A stretch of 64,000 nucleotides of DNA, from contig NZ_JAMLDY010000002.1 of NCBI RefSeq assembly GCF_024211255.1, forward strand, positions 124,001 through 188,000, read 5' to 3'. The notes under the pieces are model-generated. The model was not told where the DNA came from. It searched no databases and was given only the letters and a program-made list of their open reading frames with translations. The stretch is from Sphingomonas liriopis. Its GTDB lineage: Bacteria > Pseudomonadota > Alphaproteobacteria > Sphingomonadales > Sphingomonadaceae. Below are positions 1-10,218 of this stretch, in pieces (the stretch's first letter is position 1; the number at the start of each line of letters is the position of its first letter). The translations under genes and the position numbers were made by a program.

Positions 1-1797
<1,797 letters not shown>

Positions 1798-1965
1798 GCT
1801 CATCGCCCGCGGCGTGGCTTTTTTGCAACGCACAAAAGGGAAGCGACGGCGCCCTGTTTCCCGCCTCGCCAATGTCACAAACTCGCAATATTTAGCACCC
1901 ATGGCCCGCGGCAACGGCATAACGACGCGCCGCGATCCGAGCAAAAGCTCTAAGGGGAATTTTCG

Positions 1966-4749
1966 ATGCGTATGAACCTGATGTTGGGGGTGGCGGCTGC
2001 TGCGCTGATGCTCCCCACCACCGCTTTCGCCCAGTCGACCGGTTCGGCCGAAGCCGACAACGTCGGCACGACGGACATCGTCGTCACCGGCGCGCGCGAA
2101 GCCGGTGTCGGCGGCGTCGATGTCCCCAACACGTCGAAGAACAAGCAGGTCCTCAACCAGACCTTCATCTCGCGCCAGACGCCTGGTCAGACGGTCAACG
2201 ACATCATCAACCAGCTGCCCGGCGTCAGCTTCCAGAACAACGATCCGTTCGGTTCGGCGGGCGGCACGCTCACCATCCGCGGCTTCGACGGCAGCCGCAT
2301 CAGCCAGACGTTCGACGGCATCCCGCTCAACGACACCGGCAATTATGCGATCTATTCGAACCAGCAGCTCGACCCCGAGCTGATCGAGCAGGTCAACGTC
2401 AACCTCGGTTCGACCGACCCCGATTCGCCCACCGCATCGGCGTCGGGTTCGACGGTGAACTATCGCACGCTGATCCCTACCGACGACTTCGGTGCCCGGA
2501 TGATCGGCTCGGTCGGCGACTACAGCTTCTTCCGCGTCTTCGGTCTGGTCAACACCGGCGTGCTGACGTCGTTCGGCACCAAGGCCTGGTTCTCGGGCTC
2601 GAGCGCGACCAACGACGTCGTGTTCAACAATTTCGGCAAGATCAACAAGCAGCAGTATAACGGCAAAATCTATCAGCCGATCGGCAGCGGCAAGGATTTC
2701 ATCTCGATCTCCGGCCACTATAACCAGAACCGCAACAACTTCTTCGGTTCGGCGCCGCTGCGCTATGACACCAACGTCTTTACCTCGACCGGCGGCACGG
2801 GCGCCAATGCGGCCGCTCCGACGCTGAACACGGGCGCCGTCCGCACCGCCGGCACCGGCAGCCTCAATCGCTTCCCGAACAGCCGCGACGAGCTGCCCTA
2901 TTCGATCGCGCGTTGCCAGATCGCCACGCCGCGCGCCGGCGTCGCCGACACCCCCGCCCTCGTCAACGCGCCGGGCGCGTCGAACAACGGCAGCGGCTGC
3001 GGCACCAGCTTCGACGAGCGTGCCAACCCGTCGAACACGGCCAACATCCGCATCAACTCGCGCTTCTCGCTGGGCGACAAGCTGACGCTGTTCGTCGATC
3101 CGAGCTACCAGTATACCAAGGCGAACGGCGGCGGCACGGTGACCGCACGTGAAACCGGCTTCACCCGCACCACGGGCGTGCCGATCGCGACGCCGCAGTA
3201 CGGCTTCATCGGCGGCCAATATTATTTCGGCCGCGATATCAACGGTGACGGCGATACGCTGGATCAGGTGACCGTGCTCGCGCCGAGCCAGACGCAGACG
3301 CGTCGTTATGGCGTGATCGCATCGCTGCGCTACGACTTCTCGGACTCGCAGAGCATCCGCGTCGGCTACACGCTGGACTACGGACGCCATCGCCAGACCG
3401 GCGAGACCGGCTTCCTGCAGGCCAATGGCGTTCCGTTCGATGTCTTCCCGGTCAACAACGGCATCGCCGCGGTCAACGGCGGCATCATCCAGAAGCGTAA
3501 CCGCCTGTCGAAGGCGATCCTGAACCAGGGCTTCGCGCAGTACATCGGCAACTTCTTCGAAGACAAGCTGCGCATCGAGGCGTCGCTGACCGGCAAGTGG
3601 TTCAAGCGTGACCTGACCAACTATTGCTTCGTCACGGCGGCCAACGGCAACCTCGACTGCCTTGCCACCGAGGGGTCGAATGCGGCCTATGCCAGCGCCA
3701 ACCCCTATGTCGTCGGCGGTACCACCGCGGTTCCGACGATCACCGGTTATGCAGCGCCGCAGCAGCGCACCTACAAGTACGACAAGCTGCTTCCCGCCGG
3801 CGGCCTGACCTACACGGTCAGCGGTGCGCTCTCGATCTTCGGCAATTACTCGAAGGGCATTCAGGTCCCGGGTACGGACAATCTGTACCAGGCGTTCTAC
3901 TATCCGCAGAACACCACGCCCGCGAACCCGACGCCGGAAACCACCGACAATTTCGACGCCGGCATCCGTTATGCCAGCGGCCGCGTTCAGGCGTCGGTGG
4001 GGCCGTGGTACACGCGCTTCCAGAACCGTCTGGCGAGCGCCTATGACATCGACACGCAGCAGACGATCTACCGCAACCTGGGTCGCGTCGATAAGTATGG
4101 CGTCGATGCCAGCGTCGCGTATCGCCCGATCAACGAGCTGCTGTTCTACGTCTATGGTTCGTACCTGAAGTCGGAGATCAAGACGAACGTCGAGATCGGC
4201 CGTTGCCCGACGGTGCTGACCGCCGCCAACACCACCGCCAATTGCACGGTCGCCGGCGCGCCGATCCTCGCGCAGACCGCCGGCATGCGTGAATCGGGTG
4301 CCCCGGTCTACACCTTCGGTGGCCGGGTGCAGGCGACGCTGGGTCCGCTCGAACTGGGCGCCCAGGCCAAGCGTACCGGACGCCGCTACGTCAACGACCA
4401 GAACCTCGGCAACTTCGCCTGCACGGTCGCGCTGGTGAACAACGTCTGCCCGACGGTCGCCAACGTGTCGGCGGCCTATACCGGCACGCGCGGTATCCAG
4501 TACCAGACCTACGATGCCTTCGCATCGGGCTACACCGTCGTCGATTTCGACGCTCGCCTGTCGCTCGACTGGACCGGCATCGGCGGCAAGAACAAGACCT
4601 ACCTGCAGTTCAACGTCGTGAACGCCTTCAACAAGTTCTACGTCGGCGGCTTCACCGGTGGTCAGACGCTCAGCGTCAACAACACCATCCCGTTCGTCCA
4701 GATCGGCAGCCCGCGGGCGTTCATCATGTCGCTGAACGTCGGCATCTGA
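1966..4749 (+). CDS. TonB-dependent outer-membrane receptor
   Basis: Outer-membrane beta-barrel transporter of 927 residues that would import a substrate using TonB/ExbBD energy. A signal peptide spans residues 1-22 with a likely AFA|Q cleavage. A TonB-box-like DIVVT lies at 37-41. The plug domain follows (VNDIINQLPGVSF, then LTIRGFDGSRISQTFDGIPL), and the rest is barrel sequence rich in aromatic and glycine residues. The start is supported by AAGGGGAA six bases upstream. The C-terminus ends in NVGI rather than the usual terminal aromatic residue. A strong terminator follows directly. The adjacent LytS/LytTR genes may relate to its control, but the substrate cannot be read from the sequence. 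Confidence 0.93.
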   Translation: MRMNLMLGVAAAALMLPTTAFAQSTGSAEADNVGTTDIVVTGAREAGVGGVDVPNTSKNKQVLNQTFISRQTPGQTVNDIINQLPGVSFQNNDPFGSAGGTLTIRGFDGSRISQTFDGIPLNDTGNYAIYSNQQLDPELIEQVNVNLGSTDPDSPTASASGSTVNYRTLIPTDDFGARMIGSVGDYSFFRVFGLVNTGVLTSFGTKAWFSGSSATNDVVFNNFGKINKQQYNGKIYQPIGSGKDFISISGHYNQNRNNFFGSAPLRYDTNVFTSTGGTGANAAAPTLNTGAVRTAGTGSLNRFPNSRDELPYSIARCQIATPRAGVADTPALVNAPGASNNGSGCGTSFDERANPSNTANIRINSRFSLGDKLTLFVDPSYQYTKANGGGTVTARETGFTRTTGVPIATPQYGFIGGQYYFGRDINGDGDTLDQVTVLAPSQTQTRRYGVIASLRYDFSDSQSIRVGYTLDYGRHRQTGETGFLQANGVPFDVFPVNNGIAAVNGGIIQKRNRLSKAILNQGFAQYIGNFFEDKLRIEASLTGKWFKRDLTNYCFVTAANGNLDCLATEGSNAAYASANPYVVGGTTAVPTITGYAAPQQRTYKYDKLLPAGGLTYTVSGALSIFGNYSKGIQVPGTDNLYQAFYYPQNTTPANPTPETTDNFDAGIRYASGRVQASVGPWYTRFQNRLASAYDIDTQQTIYRNLGRVDKYGVDASVAYRPINELLFYVYGSYLKSEIKTNVEIGRCPTVLTAANTTANCTVAGAPILAQTAGMRESGAPVYTFGGRVQATLGPLELGAQAKRTGRRYVNDQNLGNFACTVALVNNVCPTVANVSAAYTGTRGIQYQTYDAFASGYTVVDFDARLSLDWTGIGGKNKTYLQFNVVNAFNKFYVGGFTGGQTLSVNNTIPFVQIGSPRAFIMSLNVGI

Positions 4750-4776
4750 TCGGTCTGAACTGGTCGATCAAAGGGG

Positions 4777-4812
4777 CCGCCGTTCCATCGGGAACGGCGG
4801 TCCTTCTTTTTT
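4777..4812 (+). terminator. Intrinsic terminator after the TonB receptor
   Basis: A perfect 10-bp stem (CCGCCGTTCC at 4777-4786 with GGAACGGCGG at 4791-4800) closes a 4-base loop. It is followed by TCCTTCTTTTTT. This is a textbook rho-independent terminator, and it separates the receptor from the kinase gene starting at 4850. Confidence 0.9.
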
Positions 4813-4849
4813 GCACCGCCGGACGTGCGCGTGTAGAGACCGCCACGAC

Positions 4850-5962
4850 ATGGCGACGCTTCCCGCCCCACCCCGCCCGGCGCTCAACGTGCGTCCGTTC
4901 TTCGAGAACAAGAGCCGTGCCTTCTGGACGCTGCAGGCGGTCGGCTGGACCGGCTATCTGCTGCTGCGCGGCGCCTCGACGCTGACCAACCTGTCGCTCG
5001 ACGTCATCATCCCGGTGATCTTCGAAGCGATCGTCGGCTATTGCGTGACGCTGCTGCTCTCGACGCTCTACGGCTATTTCCGTGGCCTGCCGCGTGCGCC
5101 CGGACTGGTGCTGACGATCATCGCCTTCGCGGTGGCGACGGTGCTGTCCGCGTTCCTCGACGCCTTCACCTGGTCGCTGATCCAGAACGGACAGCCCGGC
5201 GTGACGCTGCCGCGCATGCTGGTGTCCTTCTACGTCACCTCGACCGCGCTGTTCGGCTGGTCCGCATTGTATTTCGGCATCAATTTCTACCTGATCGTCG
5301 AGGACCAGATCGACCAGATGCAGCATCTGGAGAGTCAGGCCTCGTCGGCTCAGCTGGCCATGCTGCGTTATCAGCTGAACCCGCATTTCCTGTTCAACAC
5401 GCTCAATTCGATCTCGACGCTGGTGCTGCTCAAGCAGACCGAGCGGGCGAATGCGATGCTGAGCCGGCTGTCGTCGTTCCTCCGCTACACGCTCGCCAAC
5501 GAGCCGACCGCGCACGTCACCGTAGCGCAGGAGGTCGAGACGCTGAAGCTGTATCTCGAGATCGAGAAGATGCGGTTCGAGGAGCGGCTGCGGCCCGTGT
5601 TCGAGATCGACCAGGCGGCCGAGCGCGCCCGCCTGCCCTCGCTGCTGCTGCAGCCGCTCGTCGAGAATGCGATCAAATATGCGGTCAGCACGCAGGAGGA
5701 AGGCGCCGAAATCTGCGTGCGCGTGCGGCTCGCCGGGGATCGCGTGCAGATCGGCGTATCGGACACCGGACCGGGTTTGCAGGACGGTCGTGCGCTGCCA
5801 AGCCTTTCAACCGGCGTGGGTCTCCCCAATATTAGGGAGCGGCTGGTGCAGGCTTATGGTCCGGACCACCGTTTCGAGACGCGTACCGCGCCGGCTGGAG
5901 GCTTTTCGGTGGAGATCGAAATCCCCTTCCAGCTCGACGATCTGAGTAGAGAGGCCGCATGA
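4850..5962 (+). CDS. LytS/YehU-type sensor histidine kinase
   Basis: Membrane sensor kinase of 370 residues. The N-terminal half holds about four hydrophobic segments. A PF06580-type His_kinase block follows, with the phospho-acceptor H179 in QLNPHFLFNTLNS. The C-terminal HATPase domain shows the N box (LVENAIKYAV), a DTGPGL G1 box and the GVGLPNIRERL G2 box. The frame is also open upstream from a TTG at 4811, but that start would lie inside the receptor terminator, so the ATG at 4850 is preferred. The stop overlaps the next gene's ATG by four bases (ATGA), so kinase and regulator are translationally coupled. The stimulus is unknown. Confidence 0.92.
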   Translation: MATLPAPPRPALNVRPFFENKSRAFWTLQAVGWTGYLLLRGASTLTNLSLDVIIPVIFEAIVGYCVTLLLSTLYGYFRGLPRAPGLVLTIIAFAVATVLSAFLDAFTWSLIQNGQPGVTLPRMLVSFYVTSTALFGWSALYFGINFYLIVEDQIDQMQHLESQASSAQLAMLRYQLNPHFLFNTLNSISTLVLLKQTERANAMLSRLSSFLRYTLANEPTAHVTVAQEVETLKLYLEIEKMRFEERLRPVFEIDQAAERARLPSLLLQPLVENAIKYAVSTQEEGAEICVRVRLAGDRVQIGVSDTGPGLQDGRALPSLSTGVGLPNIRERLVQAYGPDHRFETRTAPAGGFSVEIEIPFQLDDLSREAA

Positions 5963-6765
5963 CGATCAGAACCATCCTGGTGGACGACGAACCGCTCGCG
6001 ATCCAGGGATTGGAGCTTCGGCTCCAGGCGCATGATGACATCGAGATCATCGAGAAATGCTCCAACGGCCGCGAGGCGATCCGGGCGATCAAGACGCACA
6101 AGCCCGACCTCGTCTTCCTCGATATCCAGATGCCGGGGTTCGACGGCTTTTCGGTCGTGCAGGGACTGATGGAGGTCGAGCCGCCGCTGTTCGTGTTCGT
6201 CACCGCCTACGGCGACCATGCGCTACGCGCGTTCGAGGCGCAGGCGGTCGATTATCTGATGAAGCCGGTCGAGGAGGCACGGCTCGCCGATACGATCGAA
6301 CGGGTCCGGCAAAGGCTCAGCGAGAAGCGCGGTGTCGAGGAGGTCGAGAAGCTGAAGGAGGTGCTCGCCGAGCACGCGCCCGAGGCGGCGGCCGACATGG
6401 CGGATGGTAGCGGCGGCGATACGGTCAGCGCGAACCGGTTCGAGAAGCTCATCAACATCAAGGATCGCGGCCAGATCTTCCGCGTCGACGTCGATACGAT
6501 CGAGCGGATCGACGCGGCGGGCGATTACATGTGCATCTATACCGGCGACAACACGCTGATCCTGCGCGAGACGATGAAGGATCTGGAAAAGCGGCTCGAT
6601 CCACGCCGTTTCCAGCGCGTGCATCGCTCGACGATCGTCAACCTCGACCTCGTCAAGCAGGTCAAGCCGCATACCAACGGCGAATGCTTCCTGGTGCTCA
6701 ATTCGGGCGCCAGCGTGAAGGTCAGCCGCAGTTATCGCGACGTCGTCGCGCGCTTCGTCCACTGA
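5959..6765 (+). CDS. LytTR-family response regulator
   Basis: DNA-binding response regulator of 268 residues, partner of the kinase whose last codon it overlaps. The receiver domain (about 1-120) has the acidic pair D9/D10, phospho-acceptor D55 in FLDIQMPGFDG, and a conserved lysine in DYLMKPVEEA. An acidic linker follows. The C-terminal LytTR domain (about 160-265) contains the FQRVHRSTIVNLD signature near its middle. Members of this family bind paired direct repeats at promoters. The neighbouring TonB receptor is a plausible target, but this is inference from position only. A GC hairpin follows the stop. Confidence 0.94.
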   Translation: MTIRTILVDDEPLAIQGLELRLQAHDDIEIIEKCSNGREAIRAIKTHKPDLVFLDIQMPGFDGFSVVQGLMEVEPPLFVFVTAYGDHALRAFEAQAVDYLMKPVEEARLADTIERVRQRLSEKRGVEEVEKLKEVLAEHAPEAAADMADGSGGDTVSANRFEKLINIKDRGQIFRVDVDTIERIDAAGDYMCIYTGDNTLILRETMKDLEKRLDPRRFQRVHRSTIVNLDLVKQVKPHTNGECFLVLNSGASVKVSRSYRDVVARFVH

Positions 6766-6771
6766 TCGGGT

Positions 6772-6793
6772 AGCGGCCCCCGCGGGGGCCGCT
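6772..6793. terminator. GC-rich hairpin between convergent genes
   Basis: AGCGGCCCCC at 6772-6781 is the reverse complement of GGGGGCCGCT at 6784-6793. The hairpin sits between the response regulator (plus strand) and the small membrane gene ending at 6802 (minus strand). There is no T run, so it may act as a weak bidirectional terminator or mRNA 3' stabiliser. Confidence 0.55.
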
Positions 6794-6801
6794 CCGTCCG
6801 G

Positions 6802-6948
6802 CTATATCGCGCGGCGGCCGGTGAACAGCTGGATCAGGCCGACGATGATCGCGATGACCAGCAGGATGTGGATCAGCCCGCCTGCGATATGCAGCGAAAA
6901 GCCGAGCAGCCACAGGATCAGCAGGATTACGGCGATCGTCCACAACAT
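6802..6948 (-). CDS. Small Lmo0937-type (DUF5670) membrane protein
   Basis: A 48-residue protein that is almost entirely membrane-spanning, with the sequence MLWTIAVILLILWLLGF near its start and a short FTGRRAI tail. This length and pattern match the Lmo0937/DUF5670 small membrane proteins common in alphaproteobacteria, which are often stress induced; the function is unknown. The frame stays open further upstream to 7080, but that extension is polar and overlaps the next gene. The ATG at 6948 is preceded by GGAGAGG at suitable spacing. Confidence 0.8.
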   Translation of the reverse strand: MLWTIAVILLILWLLGFSLHIAGGLIHILLVIAIIVGLIQLFTGRRAI

Positions 6949-7048
6949 GGTCAGGCATCCTCTCCAGCGATCGGCCACCGGGCCGACCATCGGCAACAAA
7001 ACGTTACGGAACCGGTTCGTGTTCCGCGGATGTTGCAAAGCCTGACGA

Positions 7049-7837
7049 TCAGCCGCCGAGCACGGCCTTCGCACGATCACTGAGCCATTCCACCGCGGCG
7101 GTGTGGATGCCGGGTGCGGTGACCATTACTCCGAACGCGGTCGGATCGGGCTTGTTGTAGCGCAGCGGCGCGCCGAGGGCATCGCTGACCCCTGCCCCCG
7201 CCTCTGCGGCGATCAGGGCCGCTGCCGCAATGTCCCATTCGTTGCCCCAGCGCAGCGTCGCGACGAGATCGGCCTCGTCGGCGGCGACCATTGCCATGCG
7301 CAGCGCGATCGAATTGGGCTTGTGGACGATGGTCAGATGCCGGTCGACCTTGGGCAGCGCATCGGTCGGCACGCGCGCGCCGGTCAGCTCCGTCCGGTCA
7401 CCGGCATGCAACGCGACGCCGTTGCGCCAGGCGCCGATTCCCCGCGTCCCCGCCCAGCGTTCGCGCCGTGCGGGTGCGTCGAGCACGCCGAGCAGCGGCC
7501 GCCCGTCCTCGACCAGCGCGATCGACACCGCCCAGCCTTCGCGACCGCGGATATAGTCGCGGGTGCCGTCGATCGGATCGACCACCCAGACGCGGCGTCG
7601 GGCAAGGCGATCGGCATTGTCGACCGTTTCCTCGGACAGCCAGCCGGCGTCGGGAAGCAGCCCCTCCAGCCGCGCACGAAGCATCCGGTCGACGTCGAGG
7701 TCGACCTCGCACACCGGGCTGCCCGGGATCTTTTCCCAGCGTGCGAAATCGGTGCGCCAGCGGGCAAGCGCCATCTCCCCCGCTTCCTGCGCGATCAAAG
7801 CGACCGCCGCGGTCAGTGCGGTGTCGGCGTCAGCCAC
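7049..7837 (-). CDS. Inositol monophosphatase-family enzyme (CysQ-like 3'(2'),5'-bisphosphate nucleotidase)
   Basis: Mg2+-dependent, Li+-sensitive-type phosphatase of 262 residues. The first metal-binding motif is DPIDGTRDYIRG with D87 and D90, preceded by SEE at 68-70. The second family motif is EWDIAAAALIAAEAGA near the C-terminus. Family members hydrolyse inositol phosphates or 3'-phosphoadenosine-5'-phosphate; DGTRDY followed by INRG-like residues favours the CysQ side, but substrate cannot be settled by reading. The start is a GTG at 7837 that overlaps the end of the upstream PmbA/TldE gene by 8 bases, indicating one operon. Confidence 0.85.
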   Translation of the reverse strand: MADADTALTAAVALIAQEAGEMALARWRTDFARWEKIPGSPVCEVDLDVDRMLRARLEGLLPDAGWLSEETVDNADRLARRRVWVVDPIDGTRDYIRGREGWAVSIALVEDGRPLLGVLDAPARRERWAGTRGIGAWRNGVALHAGDRTELTGARVPTDALPKVDRHLTIVHKPNSIALRMAMVAADEADLVATLRWGNEWDIAAAALIAAEAGAGVSDALGAPLRYNKPDPTAFGVMVTAPGIHTAAVEWLSDRAKAVLGG

Positions 7838-9179
7838 TCGCGACGGTCATGCTGTCGACGCGCAGCGTCGGTACGTTGGTGCCATGGCGGAATTCCAGGT
7901 CGTTGGCGGGGGTGAGCGCGAGGAACATGTCCTTGAGGTTGCCCGCGATCGTGAACTCCGCCACCGGCCCGGCGATCGCGCCACCGACGATGCGGAAGCC
8001 CGCGGCGCCGCGGCTGTAATCGCCGGTGACGCCGTTGACTCCCTGCCCGATCAGCTCGGTGACGTAGACGCCGTCGGCGATGTCCTCGATCAGCGTCGCG
8101 ACGGGGACGATGCCGGGCTGCATGAACAAATTGCTGGGCGATACGCCCGGGCCGCCGCCGACGCCGCGCGCGGCATGGCCGGTAGGTTCCAGCCCCAATT
8201 GCCGCGCCGAGCCGCTGTCGAGCAGCCAGATTTCGAGCATGCCGTCCTCGACGATCGATACCGGCGAGACTGGCAGCCCCTCGCCGTCGAAGGGACGCGA
8301 GCGCAGGCCGTGCGGACGGTGCGGATCGTCGCAGATGGTCACGCCGGCGGCGAAGACCTTCGTGCCGAGCGCATCGAGCAGGAAGCTGGTCTTGCGCGCG
8401 ATCGCCTGCCCCGCGATCGATCCGATCAGGTGGCCGAGCAGCGACGATCCGACGCGCGGGTCGAACACGACGGGCATCGGCCCGCTGGAGACACGGCCGG
8501 GATTGATCCGGGCGACCGCGCGCTCGCCGGCGCGGCGGCCGATTACCTCCGCGGGCTCGAGATGCGCGCGCTTGCGGGCGGCGTGATGCGCATAGTCGCG
8601 CTCCATGCCGCTCGCCACGTCGCCGGCGAGGACGCTGGCCGACAGGCTGTAGGCGGTGGCGGCATAGGCGCCGGCGAAGCCGTGGCTGGTCGCCAGCGCC
8701 CAGACCGATCGCGACGCGCTGGCGCCGCCGCCTTCGCTGTTGGTGACGCCGGGCACCGCGCGTGCCGCATCTTCCGCGGCGAGCGCCATCTCGCGCAGCT
8801 CGGCGGGGGCGATCGTGCCACCGTCGTCGAGGTCGAGCAGCGGCGGCGCGCCGTGCATCAGCCGCTCCTGCGGGGCGAGCCCGGCCCAGCGATCCTCCGG
8901 CGCCTCGCGCGCCATCGCCACGGCGCGCTCGACCAAAGCGGCGACGGCATCGGCGGAGAGATCGGAGGTCGAGACGCTCGCTGACCGCTGTCCGACGAAG
9001 ACGCGCAGGCCCAGTTCCTCGCTCTCCGACCGGCCGACGTCCTCCAGCGCGCCGAGCCGAACGGACACGTCGAGCGAGGCATCGGCGGCAAAAACGGCAT
9101 CGGCGGCGTCCGCCCCGGCGCGGGCGGCACGGGCGACGATATCGGCGGCGCGATCGCGCGCCTGGTCGGGGGTCAGCAT
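7830..9179 (-). CDS. PmbA/TldE-like metalloprotease-family protein
   Basis: A 449-residue protein of the TldD/PmbA family. These proteins form TldD-TldE heterodimers that act in peptide maturation and in degrading unfolded peptides. It resembles the TldE/PmbA member: an N-terminal GADAADAVF region, EELGLRVFVGQRSA, then SFLLDALGTKVF and the C-terminal GDYSRGAAGFRIVGGAIAGPVAEFTIAGN block (cited in part). The TldD HExxxH metal motif was not seen, as expected for TldE. It starts at an ATG at 9179 and overlaps the phosphatase gene by 8 bases. No tldD lies in this window. Confidence 0.88.
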   Translation of the reverse strand: MLTPDQARDRAADIVARAARAGADAADAVFAADASLDVSVRLGALEDVGRSESEELGLRVFVGQRSASVSTSDLSADAVAALVERAVAMAREAPEDRWAGLAPQERLMHGAPPLLDLDDGGTIAPAELREMALAAEDAARAVPGVTNSEGGGASASRSVWALATSHGFAGAYAATAYSLSASVLAGDVASGMERDYAHHAARKRAHLEPAEVIGRRAGERAVARINPGRVSSGPMPVVFDPRVGSSLLGHLIGSIAGQAIARKTSFLLDALGTKVFAAGVTICDDPHRPHGLRSRPFDGEGLPVSPVSIVEDGMLEIWLLDSGSARQLGLEPTGHAARGVGGGPGVSPSNLFMQPGIVPVATLIEDIADGVYVTELIGQGVNGVTGDYSRGAAGFRIVGGAIAGPVAEFTIAGNLKDMFLALTPANDLEFRHGTNVPTLRVDSMTVASG

Positions 9180-9544
9180 CGGCCCGACTTAGGGGCGTGC
9201 GCGGCGGGATGCTAGGGCGTGCCGGCGGTGGTTCGACCGTGTCCGGCTTTTTCCATCTGCGTCCCGGGCACGCGGCGGATCGCAACATGGACAAGTTGGA
9301 CACCTTGATGGAAACGATCACGCATCCATCGTTTCGGGAAATGGGCGCAATATTTTTTGTTCGGACGCGTCCGCACGGCCACGTTTCCAACAGGCAGGTC
9401 AGCGACTCGGCGCCAACGCCGCATGGGTTTGTCGAGGTACACGAGGGAAAGAGCGGGCAGTCGGACTGCTCCCAGCATCATACCCAAGTCATCCCATGTA
9501 GGACAGCGACGGCAACCATGCGGCAGCGGCTATTCCGCTCACGC
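9180..9544. other. Gene-free stretch upstream of pmbA
   Basis: No convincing gene was found in these 365 bases. They hold an 8-bp inverted repeat, GAAACGAT at 9311-9318 and ATCGTTTC at 9328-9335, followed by an A/T run near 9349-9359. Base composition falls here towards the AT-richer gene beginning at 9545. The region should contain the pmbA promoter. A 91-codon minus-strand frame (9212-9487) has no recognisable features. Confidence 0.5.
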
Positions 9545-10195
9545 CTACTTGCGGGCATTCGATTGCGTGAAGCAGGCGCCCCTCGGCGTTATTCGCGAGT
9601 AGACCACCTTATCCGCCTGGCGTGAGAAAGTGTAAAATCTACCACTAAATTCTCTCAAATGACGAAGGCGTCGTGGATCGTCGTAGTGCTCGGGCAACAG
9701 CGGAAACCACGTACCATAAGATGATATCACAAACGCAAATTGACCATCTATTGTTCGATCAAGGATGATGTTTGCTTTCGGGTAGATCGAGTAGCCCTGC
9801 TTTTCTTGTCGTACTACGTAGCCTGTCGGACGAACGCCAGACTGGTCGAACATGATAGTTTTCGTGTTTATTAGCAGGCGCGGGCCAGAATTGCTCGAGT
9901 AACAGCCATAGACGTAACGAGCTTCAATGGACTCTGGCTGATAAAACAGCTTCAACAGAATCAACATCACCAAAACTGGCGTAAAAATTATAGCCCAGCC
10001 AAATACCTTATCCCGTAGCTTTATTCCGGCGAAGAAGTCGTAATCTTGCCCATCTAGCCGTTGCATTGCTGACCACGCTTCGTCACGCCTCCGCTGAAAT
10101 TCGCACAAATCCCGCGTGTCGGATACCCTCTCTGGTCGGATCGACTCGCTGGAACGAACGTCAGCTTTCCACCACTTCACGACATCCCACGTCAT
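9545..10195 (-). CDS. Orphan membrane-anchored protein, compositionally atypical
   Basis: I do not recognise this 216-residue protein. It has a charged N-terminal region (about 1-60), one hydrophobic segment near residues 64-84 (FGWAIIFTPVLVMLILLKLF), then a polar domain with many tyrosines and beta-type sequence (RYVYGCYSSNSG, QGYSIYPKANIILD, FAFVISSYGTWFPL). The ATG at 10195 is one possible start; an in-frame GTG at 10210 would add five residues and lie just after the ubiA stop. Two sampled 60-base lines (9601-9660 and 9841-9900) are about 42% and 48% GC, far below the neighbours, so horizontal acquisition is likely. The same frame continues open into ubiA antisense-free sequence, but only this part has coherent protein character. 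Confidence 0.65.
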   Translation of the reverse strand: MTWDVVKWWKADVRSSESIRPERVSDTRDLCEFQRRRDEAWSAMQRLDGQDYDFFAGIKLRDKVFGWAIIFTPVLVMLILLKLFYQPESIEARYVYGCYSSNSGPRLLINTKTIMFDQSGVRPTGYVVRQEKQGYSIYPKANIILDRTIDGQFAFVISSYGTWFPLLPEHYDDPRRLRHLREFSGRFYTFSRQADKVVYSRITPRGACFTQSNARK

Positions 10196-10218
10196 GACTT
10201 CGATCGCCACGTCTTGCG

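Noticed and set aside
1798..1965. Possible riboswitch (cobalamin or TPP type) before the TonB receptor
   Set aside because: The 168-base leader shows no conserved riboswitch core; only a Shine-Dalgarno and AT-rich patches.
9212..9487. A 91-codon minus-strand frame upstream of pmbA
   Set aside because: No Shine-Dalgarno, no domain, and the composition is not protein-like.
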